From Solirubrobacteraceae bacterium (lineage in GTDB: Bacteria; Actinomycetota; Thermoleophilia; Solirubrobacterales; Solirubrobacteraceae): 8,038 nt of DNA. The position numbers were made by a program, and so were the translations under genes. The stretch is taken from positions 1 to 8,038 of the forward strand of contig JANJUA010000324.1 of the NCBI GenBank assembly GCA_024710825.1, written 5' to 3'. Positions 1 through 5,857 of this stretch are shown here, piece by piece. The notes beneath the pieces were generated by a model. It was not told where the DNA came from. It searched no databases and saw nothing but the letters and a program-made list of their open reading frames with translations. The number at the start of each line of letters is the position of its first letter. Within the stretch, counting starts at the first letter, position 1.

Positions 1-16
1 GCGGGCCCGCGTGGGC
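1..16 (-). other. GC-rich inverted repeat just after the regulator stop
   Basis: The 10-bp palindrome GCGGGCCCGC (1-10) overlaps a 4-bp hairpin GCCC-GCGT-GGGC (5-16), directly downstream of the response regulator stop. A strong GC hairpin here could belong to a terminator, but the window ends before any T-tract could be seen, and such runs arise easily at this GC content. Confidence 0.2.
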
Positions 17-661
17 TCACGCCCTGAGATACGCGAGGACCGCCAACACCCGGCGGTGGTCCTCGGCGGCCGGCGCCAGCCCGAGCTTGCCGAAGATCGA
101 CGTGACGTGCTTCTCGACCGCGCGCTCGGTGATGACCAGCGACTCGGCGATCGCGTTGTTGGAGCGACCTTCGGCCATCAGCCCGAGCACCTCGCGCTCG
201 CGGGCGGTGATGTCGACCAGCGGGTCGTCCCGGCGGCGGCGGCCGAGCAGCGTGCTCACCACCTCCGGGTCGAGCGCCGAGCCGCCCTCGCCGACCCGCC
301 GCACCGCCTCCGTGAAGCGATCGATGTCGGCCACCCGGTCCTTCAGCAGGTAGCCGACTCCCTCGGCGCTGGCCGTCAGCAGCTCCAGCGCCGAGCCGGT
401 CTCGATGATCTGGCTCAGCACCAGCACGCTCGTGTCGGGGAAGCGCTCTCGAATCTCGGCGGCGGCACGCAGCCCCTCGTCGGTGTGCGTCGGCGGCATG
501 CGCACGTCGACGATCGCCACGTCCGGATGGTGGGCGCCGACCTTGCGCAGCAGGTCCTCCGCGTCGCCGGCCTGGCCGACGACCTCGAAGCCGCCCTCCT
601 GGAGCAGTCGGACCACGCCCTCGCGCAGTAGGACGGAGTCGTCGGCTACGACGACGCGCAC
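17..661 (-). CDS. NarL/LuxR-family DNA-binding response regulator
   Basis: Transcriptional response regulator of 214 residues, the likely output of the kinase encoded just upstream. The receiver domain covers about residues 1-120. It shows the acidic pair D7-D8, the phospho-acceptor D52 (in VAIVDVRMP), the switch Ser83 (VLVLSQ) and the conserved Lys107 (YLLKDRV). A LuxR-type helix-turn-helix covers about residues 148-197 (ITAREREVLGLMAEGRSN, then a recognition helix in TERAVEKHVTSIFGKLGL). A short PTHTDEG segment follows the phosphorylation site, longer than the usual MPGMDG turn of NarL or FixJ. The GTG start at 661 is chosen because the receiver begins there and a GGAG lies 5 nt upstream. 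The gene overlaps the 3' end of the kinase gene by 16 nt, so the two are probably translated together. Its DNA target and stimulus cannot be read from the sequence. Family assignment is firm; the partnership with the kinase is inferred from the overlap. Confidence 0.95.
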   Translation of the reverse strand: MRVVVADDSVLLREGVVRLLQEGGFEVVGQAGDAEDLLRKVGAHHPDVAIVDVRMPPTHTDEGLRAAAEIRERFPDTSVLVLSQIIETGSALELLTASAEGVGYLLKDRVADIDRFTEAVRRVGEGGSALDPEVVSTLLGRRRRDDPLVDITAREREVLGLMAEGRSNNAIAESLVITERAVEKHVTSIFGKLGLAPAAEDHRRVLAVLAYLRA

Positions 662-2400
662 GGTATCTCCGCTCGCACGATGGTGCCCTCCCCGGGCTCG
701 GATCGGATGTTCAGATGGCCGTCGAGCGCCTCGACGCGGTCGGCCAGCCCGCGCAGGCCGGTGCCGCGCTCGACGCTGGCGCCGCCGACGCCGTCGTCGC
801 GCACCTCGACGATCGCGCGGCCGTCGGCGCGCTCGACGCGCACCTCCGCCTGCCGCGCACGGGCGTACTTGGCGACGTTCGTCAGCGACTCGGCGACGAC
901 GAAGTAGGCGACCGCCTCGACCGGCGACGGCAGGCGCTCGGACGGCAGCGGGCGCACCTGCACCGGCACGGGCGAGCGGCCGGCGAGGGCGCCGACCGCC
1001 GCGTCGAGGCCGTGGTCGGTGAGGATCGCCGGATGGATGCCGCGGGCCAGCTCGCGCAGCTCCTCGAGGGCGTGGCGGAGCTCGTCGCGGGCGCGGTCGA
1101 GCAACGTCGCGGCGGTGGCGGGATCGTCGTGGAGCTTGTCGGCGGCGAGGTTCACCTGCAGGGAGAGTGCCACGAGCCGCTGCTGCGCGCCGTCGTGGAG
1201 GTCGCGCTCGAGGCGGCGGCGCTCGGACAGGCCGCAGGACACGATGTTCGCGCGCGACTCCTGGAGCTCCGCCACGCGCGCACGCAGGGCGGCGGCGAGG
1301 CGGTCGTTGTCGAGCGCCAGCGCCGCGGCGGCCGCCGTGTTCGCCAGCAGCTCGCGCTCCTCGGTGAGCCCCCGGTGATGCACGATCGCCCCGATCGTCT
1401 CGCCGTCGCGGGCGATCGGGGTGATCGCCCGTCCGAGGCCCGCCCGCGCGAGGCTCACCCGCCGACCGCCGGCGTCGACCCACTCGTCGCGGTCGGGGCG
1501 CCGGAAGACCAGGTCGAGCTCGGGGTCGCCCAGCGCGGCGGCGATCGCGTCGCGCAGGCTGCCGCGGCTGCCGGCCTCGCTGAGGCGCTGCACGAGCTCG
1601 CCGACGGCGGTCGCCCGCGAAGCCCGCGAGCCCAGGAGCCCGATGAGGTAGGCGTACGGGACCGCCAGGAAGAGCAGCATCGCGATCGCGCCGAGGATGC
1701 CGAGCGCGAGGGAGTCGCCGCTGAGCTGGTCGGCGGTGAGGGTCACCGCCAGCGCGGCCAGGAACAGGGCGCCGGTGCCGAGCAGCGGGGCGAGGCCGCG
1801 CCGCTCCACCGGCGTCGCCGCCAGCCAGCGGCGCGCCAGGAGCCCGGTCGCCAGCAGGACCAGGGCCACGCCGGTCAGCGTCGCGGCCGTCTCCAGCGCG
1901 TCCGCGAGCCCGGGCTCGTCGGCGACGAGCAGCAGGTTGCGCGGCTGGTCGTCGAGGCCGTCCACCTCGCGGACGAACAGGGAGACCGACAGAGAGCCGA
2001 CGGTCGTGACGACGTACGCCGCGACCACCACGACGCGGGCGAGCCGGCTTCGCAGCCGCCCGGTCGGATAGGCGAGCAGCAGGTGCACGACGAAGGCGAA
2101 CGGGAGCGCCCCGGCGACGTAGCCGATGCTGAACGGCAGCGGCTCGCGCGCCTCGACGAAGCCGGCGACCAGCCACGAGAAGCCGGTGGCGATCATCAGC
2201 GGGCCGACGCGGTTGCCCGGCCGGCGGCGCCACGCGTGCAGGCCGGCGACCACGAAGCTGCCGCCGACGAGCAGGAGCGCGACCGTCGCGGCGGCGGCCT
2301 CCTCCCGGCTGTCGAGCGTGGCGAAGAGCGTCACGGCGAGCGTCGCCCCGAGAGCGACGGCCGCCGCCCCGACCCCCCACACGACCTGTCGCGGGATCAT
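646..2400 (-). CDS. NarL-type membrane sensor histidine kinase (HisKA_3 and HATPase)
   Basis: Sensor kinase of 584 residues. The first 256 residues are mostly hydrophobic, with about eight candidate membrane spans (near 7-27, 36-56, 66-82, 91-111, 120-142, 171-190, 204-222, 231-256). Residues about 262-370 form a weakly conserved GAF-like cytoplasmic region ending in a coiled segment (about 365-383). The HisKA_3 dimerisation and phosphorylation box is ERRRLERDLHDGAQQR with His402. The ATP-binding domain shows an N box (AESLTN, Asn508), the G1 motif DDGVGG (535-540) and the G2 motif GTGLRGL (546-552), so catalysis should be intact. The ATG at 2400 overlaps the stop of the upstream receiver gene as ATGA. 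The 3' end overlaps the regulator gene by 16 nt. No recognisable ligand-binding fold is visible in the membrane part, so the signal is unknown. Cys389 sits 13 residues before the phosphorylated His. Confidence 0.95.
   Translation of the reverse strand: MIPRQVVWGVGAAAVALGATLAVTLFATLDSREEAAAATVALLLVGGSFVVAGLHAWRRRPGNRVGPLMIATGFSWLVAGFVEAREPLPFSIGYVAGALPFAFVVHLLLAYPTGRLRSRLARVVVVAAYVVTTVGSLSVSLFVREVDGLDDQPRNLLLVADEPGLADALETAATLTGVALVLLATGLLARRWLAATPVERRGLAPLLGTGALFLAALAVTLTADQLSGDSLALGILGAIAMLLFLAVPYAYLIGLLGSRASRATAVGELVQRLSEAGSRGSLRDAIAAALGDPELDLVFRRPDRDEWVDAGGRRVSLARAGLGRAITPIARDGETIGAIVHHRGLTEERELLANTAAAAALALDNDRLAAALRARVAELQESRANIVSCGLSERRRLERDLHDGAQQRLVALSLQVNLAADKLHDDPATAATLLDRARDELRHALEELRELARGIHPAILTDHGLDAAVGALAGRSPVPVQVRPLPSERLPSPVEAVAYFVVAESLTNVAKYARARQAEVRVERADGRAIVEVRDDGVGGASVERGTGLRGLADRVEALDGHLNIRSEPGEGTIVRAEIPCASS
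667..670 (-). promoter_or_regulatory. Ribosome binding site of the NarL-type regulator gene
   Basis: On the minus strand GGAG (670 to 667) is followed by the 5-nt spacer ATACC and then GTG at 661. It lies inside the kinase coding sequence. It fixes the regulator start at the GTG rather than at any upstream codon of the long open frame. It is the clearest Shine-Dalgarno match I found among the starts checked in this window, so the regulator may be initiated on its own as well as by coupling. Confidence 0.6.
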
Positions 2401-2759
2401 CCGAGCAGCTCGGCCAGCGATGCGCCGGAGAGGTCGGCCTTCGAGATGAAGCCGCGGGCGCCGCTGCGCGTCACGGCGGTGCCGAAGTCCGAGGAGTCGC
2501 GGCTGGAGGTGAGGATGACCGCCGGGGCGGCCTCCTCGCCGGTGATCCGGCGAGCCACCGCGAAGCCGTCGATGTCGGGCAGGTTGACGTCGAGGAGCAC
2601 GAGGTCGGGGCGCAGCTCGCCGGCGGCGACGATCGCCTTCTCCCCGTCCTCGGCCTCGCCGATCACGTCGTAGCCCTCGACCTCGAGCAGCAGCCGCGCG
2701 GTGGCCCGGAAGCTCGGATGATCGTCGACGATGAGAACCGTTGTGGCTGCTGTCGCCAT
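2397..2759 (-). CDS. Stand-alone receiver-domain response regulator (CheY-like, no output domain)
   Basis: Single-domain response regulator of 120 residues. Every key receiver position is present: D12-D13 (LIVDDH), phospho-acceptor D57 (LVLLDVNLPDIDG), switch Thr84 (VILTSS) and Lys107 (FISKADL). The protein ends at the end of the receiver fold, with no DNA-binding or enzymatic domain. It could therefore act by protein contact, as a phosphate sink, or as a relay. The ATG at 2759 is chosen because the fold begins directly after it (MATAATTVLIVDD). The open frame reaches upstream into rpe, but that part has no domain and runs across the rpe coding sequence. There is no clear Shine-Dalgarno, and the start codon lies inside a 6-bp hairpin. 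The stop overlaps the kinase ATG as ATGA, which argues for a shared job with that kinase. The pairing is inferred, not proven. Confidence 0.9.
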   Translation of the reverse strand: MATAATTVLIVDDHPSFRATARLLLEVEGYDVIGEAEDGEKAIVAAGELRPDLVLLDVNLPDIDGFAVARRITGEEAAPAVILTSSRDSSDFGTAVTRSGARGFISKADLSGASLAELLG

Positions 2760-2772
2760 TGCTGATGCAATG
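2757..2772 (-). promoter_or_regulatory. Perfect inverted repeat containing the receiver-gene start codon
   Basis: CATTGC and GCAATG form 6-bp arms around a 4-nt loop (ATCA in the mRNA sense). The second arm ends with the ATG at 2759, so in mRNA the start codon would be paired in a short hairpin. Only 44 bp separate rpe from this gene and no ribosome binding site is visible. It could tune translation or be a dyad bound by a protein. With 6-bp arms, chance is possible. The role is inference. Confidence 0.3.
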
Positions 2773-2787
2773 ATCGGCGACCCGTCA

Positions 2788-2844
2788 GGGCCTTCCCATA
2801 CGGCTACCCGTACCCCGCCGCGGCGGAGATCTGGTGGAAGGCCC
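2788..2844 (-). other. 9-bp inverted repeat over the rpe 3' end and junction
   Basis: GGGCCTTCC (2788-2796) and GGAAGGCCC (2836-2844) are perfectly complementary arms separated by 39 nt. The loop holds a 12-bp palindrome CCGCCGCGGCGG (2815-2826) and a 5-bp hairpin around the rpe stop codon (2799-2812). The right arm overlaps the palindrome CCCGTACGGG (2842-2851). On the minus strand CCCGTAC in that palindrome can instead pair with GTACGGG nearer the rpe stop, so alternative folds exist. There is no T-tract after the hairpin in the direction of transcription, so a standard intrinsic terminator is not supported. A weak attenuator or an mRNA-stability element is possible. Confidence 0.3.
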
Positions 2845-3475
2845 GTACGGGGTCCTCGGCCCCGAACACGGCGGACCCGGCGACGAGGATCGTGGCGCCC
2901 GCCTCGGCGCACGGCCCGGCGGTCTCGACGTCGACGCCGCCGTCGACCTCGATCTCCGCCCGATCGCCCACCAGCGCCCTGAGGCGGCGGATCCTGGCGA
3001 CCGATCCGGGGAGGAACGGCTGGCCGCCCCAGCCGGGGTTGACGGTCATGCAGAGCACGACGTCGACGTCGTCGATCAGCTCCTCCACGGCGGAGGCCGG
3101 CGTGCCCGGGTTCAGGACGATGCCGGGCGACAGGCCCGCGTCGCGGATCGCCTTGACGGCGTAGGCGACGTTCGGCGTCGACTCGACCTGGACGAGGATC
3201 CGGTCGGCGCCCGCGCTCGCGAACGCCTCCACGTGGCGCTCGGGCCGCTCCACCATGAGGTGGACGTCGAGGATCGCTCCGGCGTCGTGGACCTGGGGCG
3301 CGATGGCGCTGGCCACGACCGGCCCGACGGTGATCGGCGGGACGAAGCGGCCGTCCATGACGTCGAAGTGGATGGTCCGGGCGCCCGCGTCCAGCACGAG
3401 CTCGACCTGCTCGCCCAAGCGCGCGAAGTCGGCGGAGAGGATGGAGGGCGCGACGCCGCGCGGGATGTCGGTCAT
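2804..3475 (-). CDS. rpe: Ribulose-phosphate 3-epimerase
   Basis: Cytoplasmic TIM-barrel enzyme of 223 residues (family usual about 215-230). It interconverts ribulose 5-phosphate and xylulose 5-phosphate in the pentose phosphate pathway. Signature blocks appear in order: APSILSADF (9-17), the metal ligands His36 and Asp38 in HFDVMDGRFVPP, His72 in LDVHLMVERP, the loop NPGWGGQPF (146-154), Asp178 in EVDGG, and the phosphate-binding VAGSAVFG (198-205). One small deviation: the segment that often reads H-x-E in this family reads VQVES here, with Gln96 in the place of His. The ATG at 3475 overlaps the zinc-ribbon stop as ATGA. The open frame runs further upstream, but that part is a shadow of the zinc-ribbon gene. 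The metal ligands are intact, so the enzyme should be active. Confidence 0.97.
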   Translation of the reverse strand: MTDIPRGVAPSILSADFARLGEQVELVLDAGARTIHFDVMDGRFVPPITVGPVVASAIAPQVHDAGAILDVHLMVERPERHVEAFASAGADRILVQVESTPNVAYAVKAIRDAGLSPGIVLNPGTPASAVEELIDDVDVVLCMTVNPGWGGQPFLPGSVARIRRLRALVGDRAEIEVDGGVDVETAGPCAEAGATILVAGSAVFGAEDPVRAFHQISAAAGYG

Positions 3476-3684
3476 ATCGGCAGGAGCATGGAGTCGCCGC
3501 AGGCGTTGCACTGCGTGGTGGCGCTGGAGGACATCCTGACGATCGTCGAGTGCTCGCCGCAGTTCGGGCACACGGAGCGCAGCTCGTAGCGGTGCAGGCA
3601 GTAAACGCAGCGGTAGCGCCCGGCGAGGTTCGTCGGCCGCAGCCACGGCTCGTGGCAGTTGGGGCACTCGGGTCCGAGGTCCAC
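3472..3684 (-). CDS. Small four-CxxC zinc-ribbon protein
   Basis: Protein of 70 residues with four CxxC knuckles at C7/C10, C26/C29, C39/C42 and C59/C62, which would bind two zinc ions as two ribbons. The layout resembles the small zinc-ribbon proteins of the E. coli YfgJ type, including a 9-residue gap between the second and third knuckles; I rely on memory for this comparison. The start is GTG at 3684, the only start that keeps all knuckles at a sensible distance from the N-terminus. It lies 6 bp after the rsmB stop with no strong Shine-Dalgarno. The stop overlaps the rpe ATG as ATGA. There is no membrane span or signal peptide. Possible roles include RNA, DNA or protein contact, or zinc storage; none is shown. 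The regular cysteine pattern and tight packing make a real gene very likely. Confidence 0.88.
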   Translation of the reverse strand: MDLGPECPNCHEPWLRPTNLAGRYRCVYCLHRYELRSVCPNCGEHSTIVRMSSSATTQCNACGDSMLLPI

Positions 3685-3690
3685 GAGGGA

Positions 3691-4992
3691 CTACACCCTA
3701 CGGATCAGCGTGGCTATGAAGAAGCCGTCGGTGCGGTCGCGGTGCGGCAACGTGGTCCGCGTCGACCGCAGCTCGAATCCGTCGAGCGCCGCGAGCTGCC
3801 GCTCGTTCTCCCTCGGGCTCAGGGTGCAGGTGCTGTAGACGAGGCGGCCGCCCGGCCTCGTCGCGGCGGCGGCGGCGCGGAGGATGGCAGCCTGCTCGCC
3901 GACGAGGCGCTCGATCCGATCGGGGCTCGCGCGCCAGCGCAGGTCGGGGCGGCTGCTGAGGGTCCCGAGGCCCGAGCAGGGCGGGTCGACCAGGACGCGG
4001 TCGTAGGGCTCGCTCGTCTGGAAGTCCGCGGCGTCACCGACCTCGACGCGGACGATGGTGGCCCGCATGCGCTTCGCGGTCCGGGCCAGCCCGTCCGCCC
4101 GGTCCGCGTTGCGCTCCACCGCGGTGATCGTGCCCTCGTCGCCCATGAGCGCGGCCAGATGGGTCGTCTTGCCGCCCGGGGCCGCGCAGAGGTCCAGCAC
4201 CCGCTCGCCGGGCCGCGGGTCCAGCGCGTGGGCGACGAGCTGGGAGGCTCGGGACTGCGGCAGCAGCGCGCCGGCGCGAAACAGCGGCGAGCCGTGGGCG
4301 TCCAGGGGCGCGTCGACGACGACCGCGTCGGGCGGGTCCGGTCCGCGGTGGGCCGGCACGCCGAGCCGCTCGACCAGCTCGTCGGGCGTCGTGACCAGGG
4401 TGTTGGCGCGCAGCGCATGCTCCGCCGGCTCGTTGCATGCCGCCAGCAGCGCCCTGGCCTCCTGCGCCCCGTAGGCGGCGAACCACAGCTCCGCCAGCCA
4501 AGGCGGGACGGAGTACCTGGTCGCGGCCTGCGCCGGGGTCTCGTCGGGCAGGCTCGCGAGCAGGTCGCGGCCGCCGGCGGCCGCCTTGCGCAGCACGGCG
4601 TTGACGAGCCCGCTGGCCGGCCGCGCGTCGCGCTTGGCGAGCTCGACCGACTCGGCCACCGCGGCGTGGTCGGCGACCCCGTCCAGGAACAGCAGCTGGA
4701 AGAGCCCGAGGCGCAGCGCGGCCAGCACCGGCGGGTCGAGCCTGGCGGCGGGCCGCCGGGCGTAGTGGGCGGCCACGTGGTCGAGCGTCCCGGCGCGCTG
4801 CACCGTGCCGTAGGCGAGCTGCGTGGCGAACGCGCGCTCCCGGGCGTCGAGCGGCTCGGCGGCGGCGCGCAGCGCGCGGTCCGCGTAGGCGCCCTGTTCG
4901 AAGACCCGCCGCAGGACGGTGTAGGCGGCCTGGCGGGCGCCCGTCACCGCGGACGTGCGCTGAGTTTGCGTCCGTAGCGGATGCGAACTCAT
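3691..4992 (-). CDS. rsmB: 16S rRNA (cytosine-967-C5)-methyltransferase, RsmB/Sun family
   Basis: Protein of 433 residues, close to the E. coli enzyme (about 430). It methylates C5 of a cytosine in 16S rRNA (C967 in E. coli numbering) with S-adenosylmethionine. The N-terminal NusB-like helical RNA-binding domain covers about residues 15-140 (RQAAYTVLRRV, LAYGTVQR, VNAVLRK). The Rossmann methyltransferase domain follows, with motif I DLCAAPGGKT (267-276), motif IV DPPCSGLG with Cys339, and motif VI STCTLSPREN with Cys389. In this family the motif VI Cys attacks the base and the motif IV Cys helps release the product; both are present. The C-terminal DGFFIATL is typical. The ATG at 4992 is 7 bp after the fmt stop. 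A GTG at codon 16 is an alternative start, but nothing favours it. Confidence 0.96.
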   Translation of the reverse strand: MSSHPLRTQTQRTSAVTGARQAAYTVLRRVFEQGAYADRALRAAAEPLDARERAFATQLAYGTVQRAGTLDHVAAHYARRPAARLDPPVLAALRLGLFQLLFLDGVADHAAVAESVELAKRDARPASGLVNAVLRKAAAGGRDLLASLPDETPAQAATRYSVPPWLAELWFAAYGAQEARALLAACNEPAEHALRANTLVTTPDELVERLGVPAHRGPDPPDAVVVDAPLDAHGSPLFRAGALLPQSRASQLVAHALDPRPGERVLDLCAAPGGKTTHLAALMGDEGTITAVERNADRADGLARTAKRMRATIVRVEVGDAADFQTSEPYDRVLVDPPCSGLGTLSSRPDLRWRASPDRIERLVGEQAAILRAAAAATRPGGRLVYSTCTLSPRENERQLAALDGFELRSTRTTLPHRDRTDGFFIATLIRRV

Positions 4993-4999
4993 CGCACGT

Positions 5000-5857
5000 C
5001 TAGCTCAGCGGGCCGTAGCCGCGCAGATAGGCGGCGCCGTCCATCGGGCGGCCGCCGGGCGGCTGGACCTCGAGCAGCTCCAGCGCCCCGTCGGCGGCGC
5101 GCAGCAGCAGGCCGTCGGCCGCGTCCGGCGGTGCGAGCCGGGCGCGGCGGACGCCGAGCAGCCGCCCGTCGGGGAGCGCCAGCCGCGCGCCGATGTGCGG
5201 ATGCAGGGCGCGGACCAGGCGCTCCAGCTCGGCCGCCGGCCGCGCCGGGTCCAGCACGCGGTCCTCGGCCGTGATCTTCTCCGCGTACACGACGCCGTCG
5301 CGCGCCTGCTCGCGGAAGTCGGGTCGGGTGTCGAGCACCTGCAGCAGCAGGTCGACGCCGATCTGCGCCAGCCGAGCCGACAGCGTCCCGAAATCGTCGT
5401 CGGAGCGGATCCGCTCGCGCCGCACAGCGCAGACCGGGCCCTCGTCGAAGCCCTCGGTGGGGCGCATGATCGCCACGCCGGTCTCGGCGTCGCCGGCCAT
5501 GATCGCCCGCTCGATCGGCGCCGCGCCGCGCCAGCGGGGCAGCAGCGACGGGTGCACGTTCAGCAGGCCCGGCTCCGACAGCAGCGGCTCGCGCAGCAGC
5601 GCGCCGTAGGCGCAGACGATCAGCGCGTCGAAGCCGGCGTCGGCGACGCGCGGATCGGCGCTGACGGCCTCCGGCTGGTGGACCTCCAGGCCGAGCGCGC
5701 GGGCGGTCGCGGCGACCGGCGGCGCCGCGAGCCTACGGCCGCGGCCCCGCGGACGATCCGGCCGGGTGACGACGAGCTCGGGCGCGCGCCCGCCCTCGAC
5801 CAGGCCTTCGAGGACCGCCGCCGCGAACGGCGAGGTGCCGAGATAGGCGATCCTCAC
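5000..5857 (-). CDS. fmt: Methionyl-tRNA formyltransferase
   Basis: Cytoplasmic enzyme of 285 residues (E. coli about 315, so slightly short). It transfers formyl from 10-formyl-tetrahydrofolate to Met-tRNA(fMet) for translation initiation. Visible motifs are GTSPFAA near the start (6-13), the tRNA-contact loop RPDRPRGRGRRL (32-43), the catalytic core LNVHPSLLPRWRGAAPI with Asn100 and His102, and the catalytic Asp138 in GFDEGPV. The linker to the C-terminal tRNA-binding domain reads YAEKITAEDR (191-200), and the small barrel domain follows to the end. The GTG at 5857 is chosen because the conserved VRIAYLGTSP begins there. It overlaps the def stop as GTGA, which supports coupled translation of the two enzymes that add and remove the formyl group. 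The longer upstream frame is the shadow of def. Confidence 0.97.
   Translation of the reverse strand: MRIAYLGTSPFAAAVLEGLVEGGRAPELVVTRPDRPRGRGRRLAAPPVAATARALGLEVHQPEAVSADPRVADAGFDALIVCAYGALLREPLLSEPGLLNVHPSLLPRWRGAAPIERAIMAGDAETGVAIMRPTEGFDEGPVCAVRRERIRSDDDFGTLSARLAQIGVDLLLQVLDTRPDFREQARDGVVYAEKITAEDRVLDPARPAAELERLVRALHPHIGARLALPDGRLLGVRRARLAPPDAADGLLLRAADGALELLEVQPPGGRPMDGAAYLRGYGPLS

Noticed and set aside
662..2380. Apparent fusion protein: the regulator frame stays open for about 570 codons upstream
   Set aside because: The upstream part is the second frame of the kinase gene, with Arg/Pro/Ala-rich sequence and no fold. The GGAG and GTG at 661 mark the real start.
715..2673. Long plus-strand open frame opposite the kinase gene (652 codons)
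   Set aside because: The translation is low-complexity, rich in Arg, Ala, Gly and Asp, with no domain. Such frames arise opposite very GC-rich genes. The opposite strand encodes a clear kinase and receiver.
2760..2803. Promoter for the two-component genes in the 44-bp gap
   Set aside because: No convincing -35 and -10 pair is visible; a promoter inside rpe cannot be excluded from sequence alone.
2788..2844. Intrinsic transcription terminator after rpe
   Set aside because: The inverted repeat is real but has a 39-nt loop and no T-tract downstream in the direction of transcription; kept only as a repeat of unknown role.
2760..2912. Possible longer receiver protein with 51 extra residues
   Set aside because: The extra part runs across the 3' end of rpe out of frame and has no domain character.
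3476..3667. Possible longer Rpe with 64 extra N-terminal residues
   Set aside because: This part is the zinc-ribbon gene read in another frame; the epimerase fold begins at the ATG at 3475.
3550..4977. Long plus-strand open frame opposite rsmB (475 codons)
   Set aside because: Composition is biased and no motif is seen; the minus strand carries complete RsmB motifs across the same bases.
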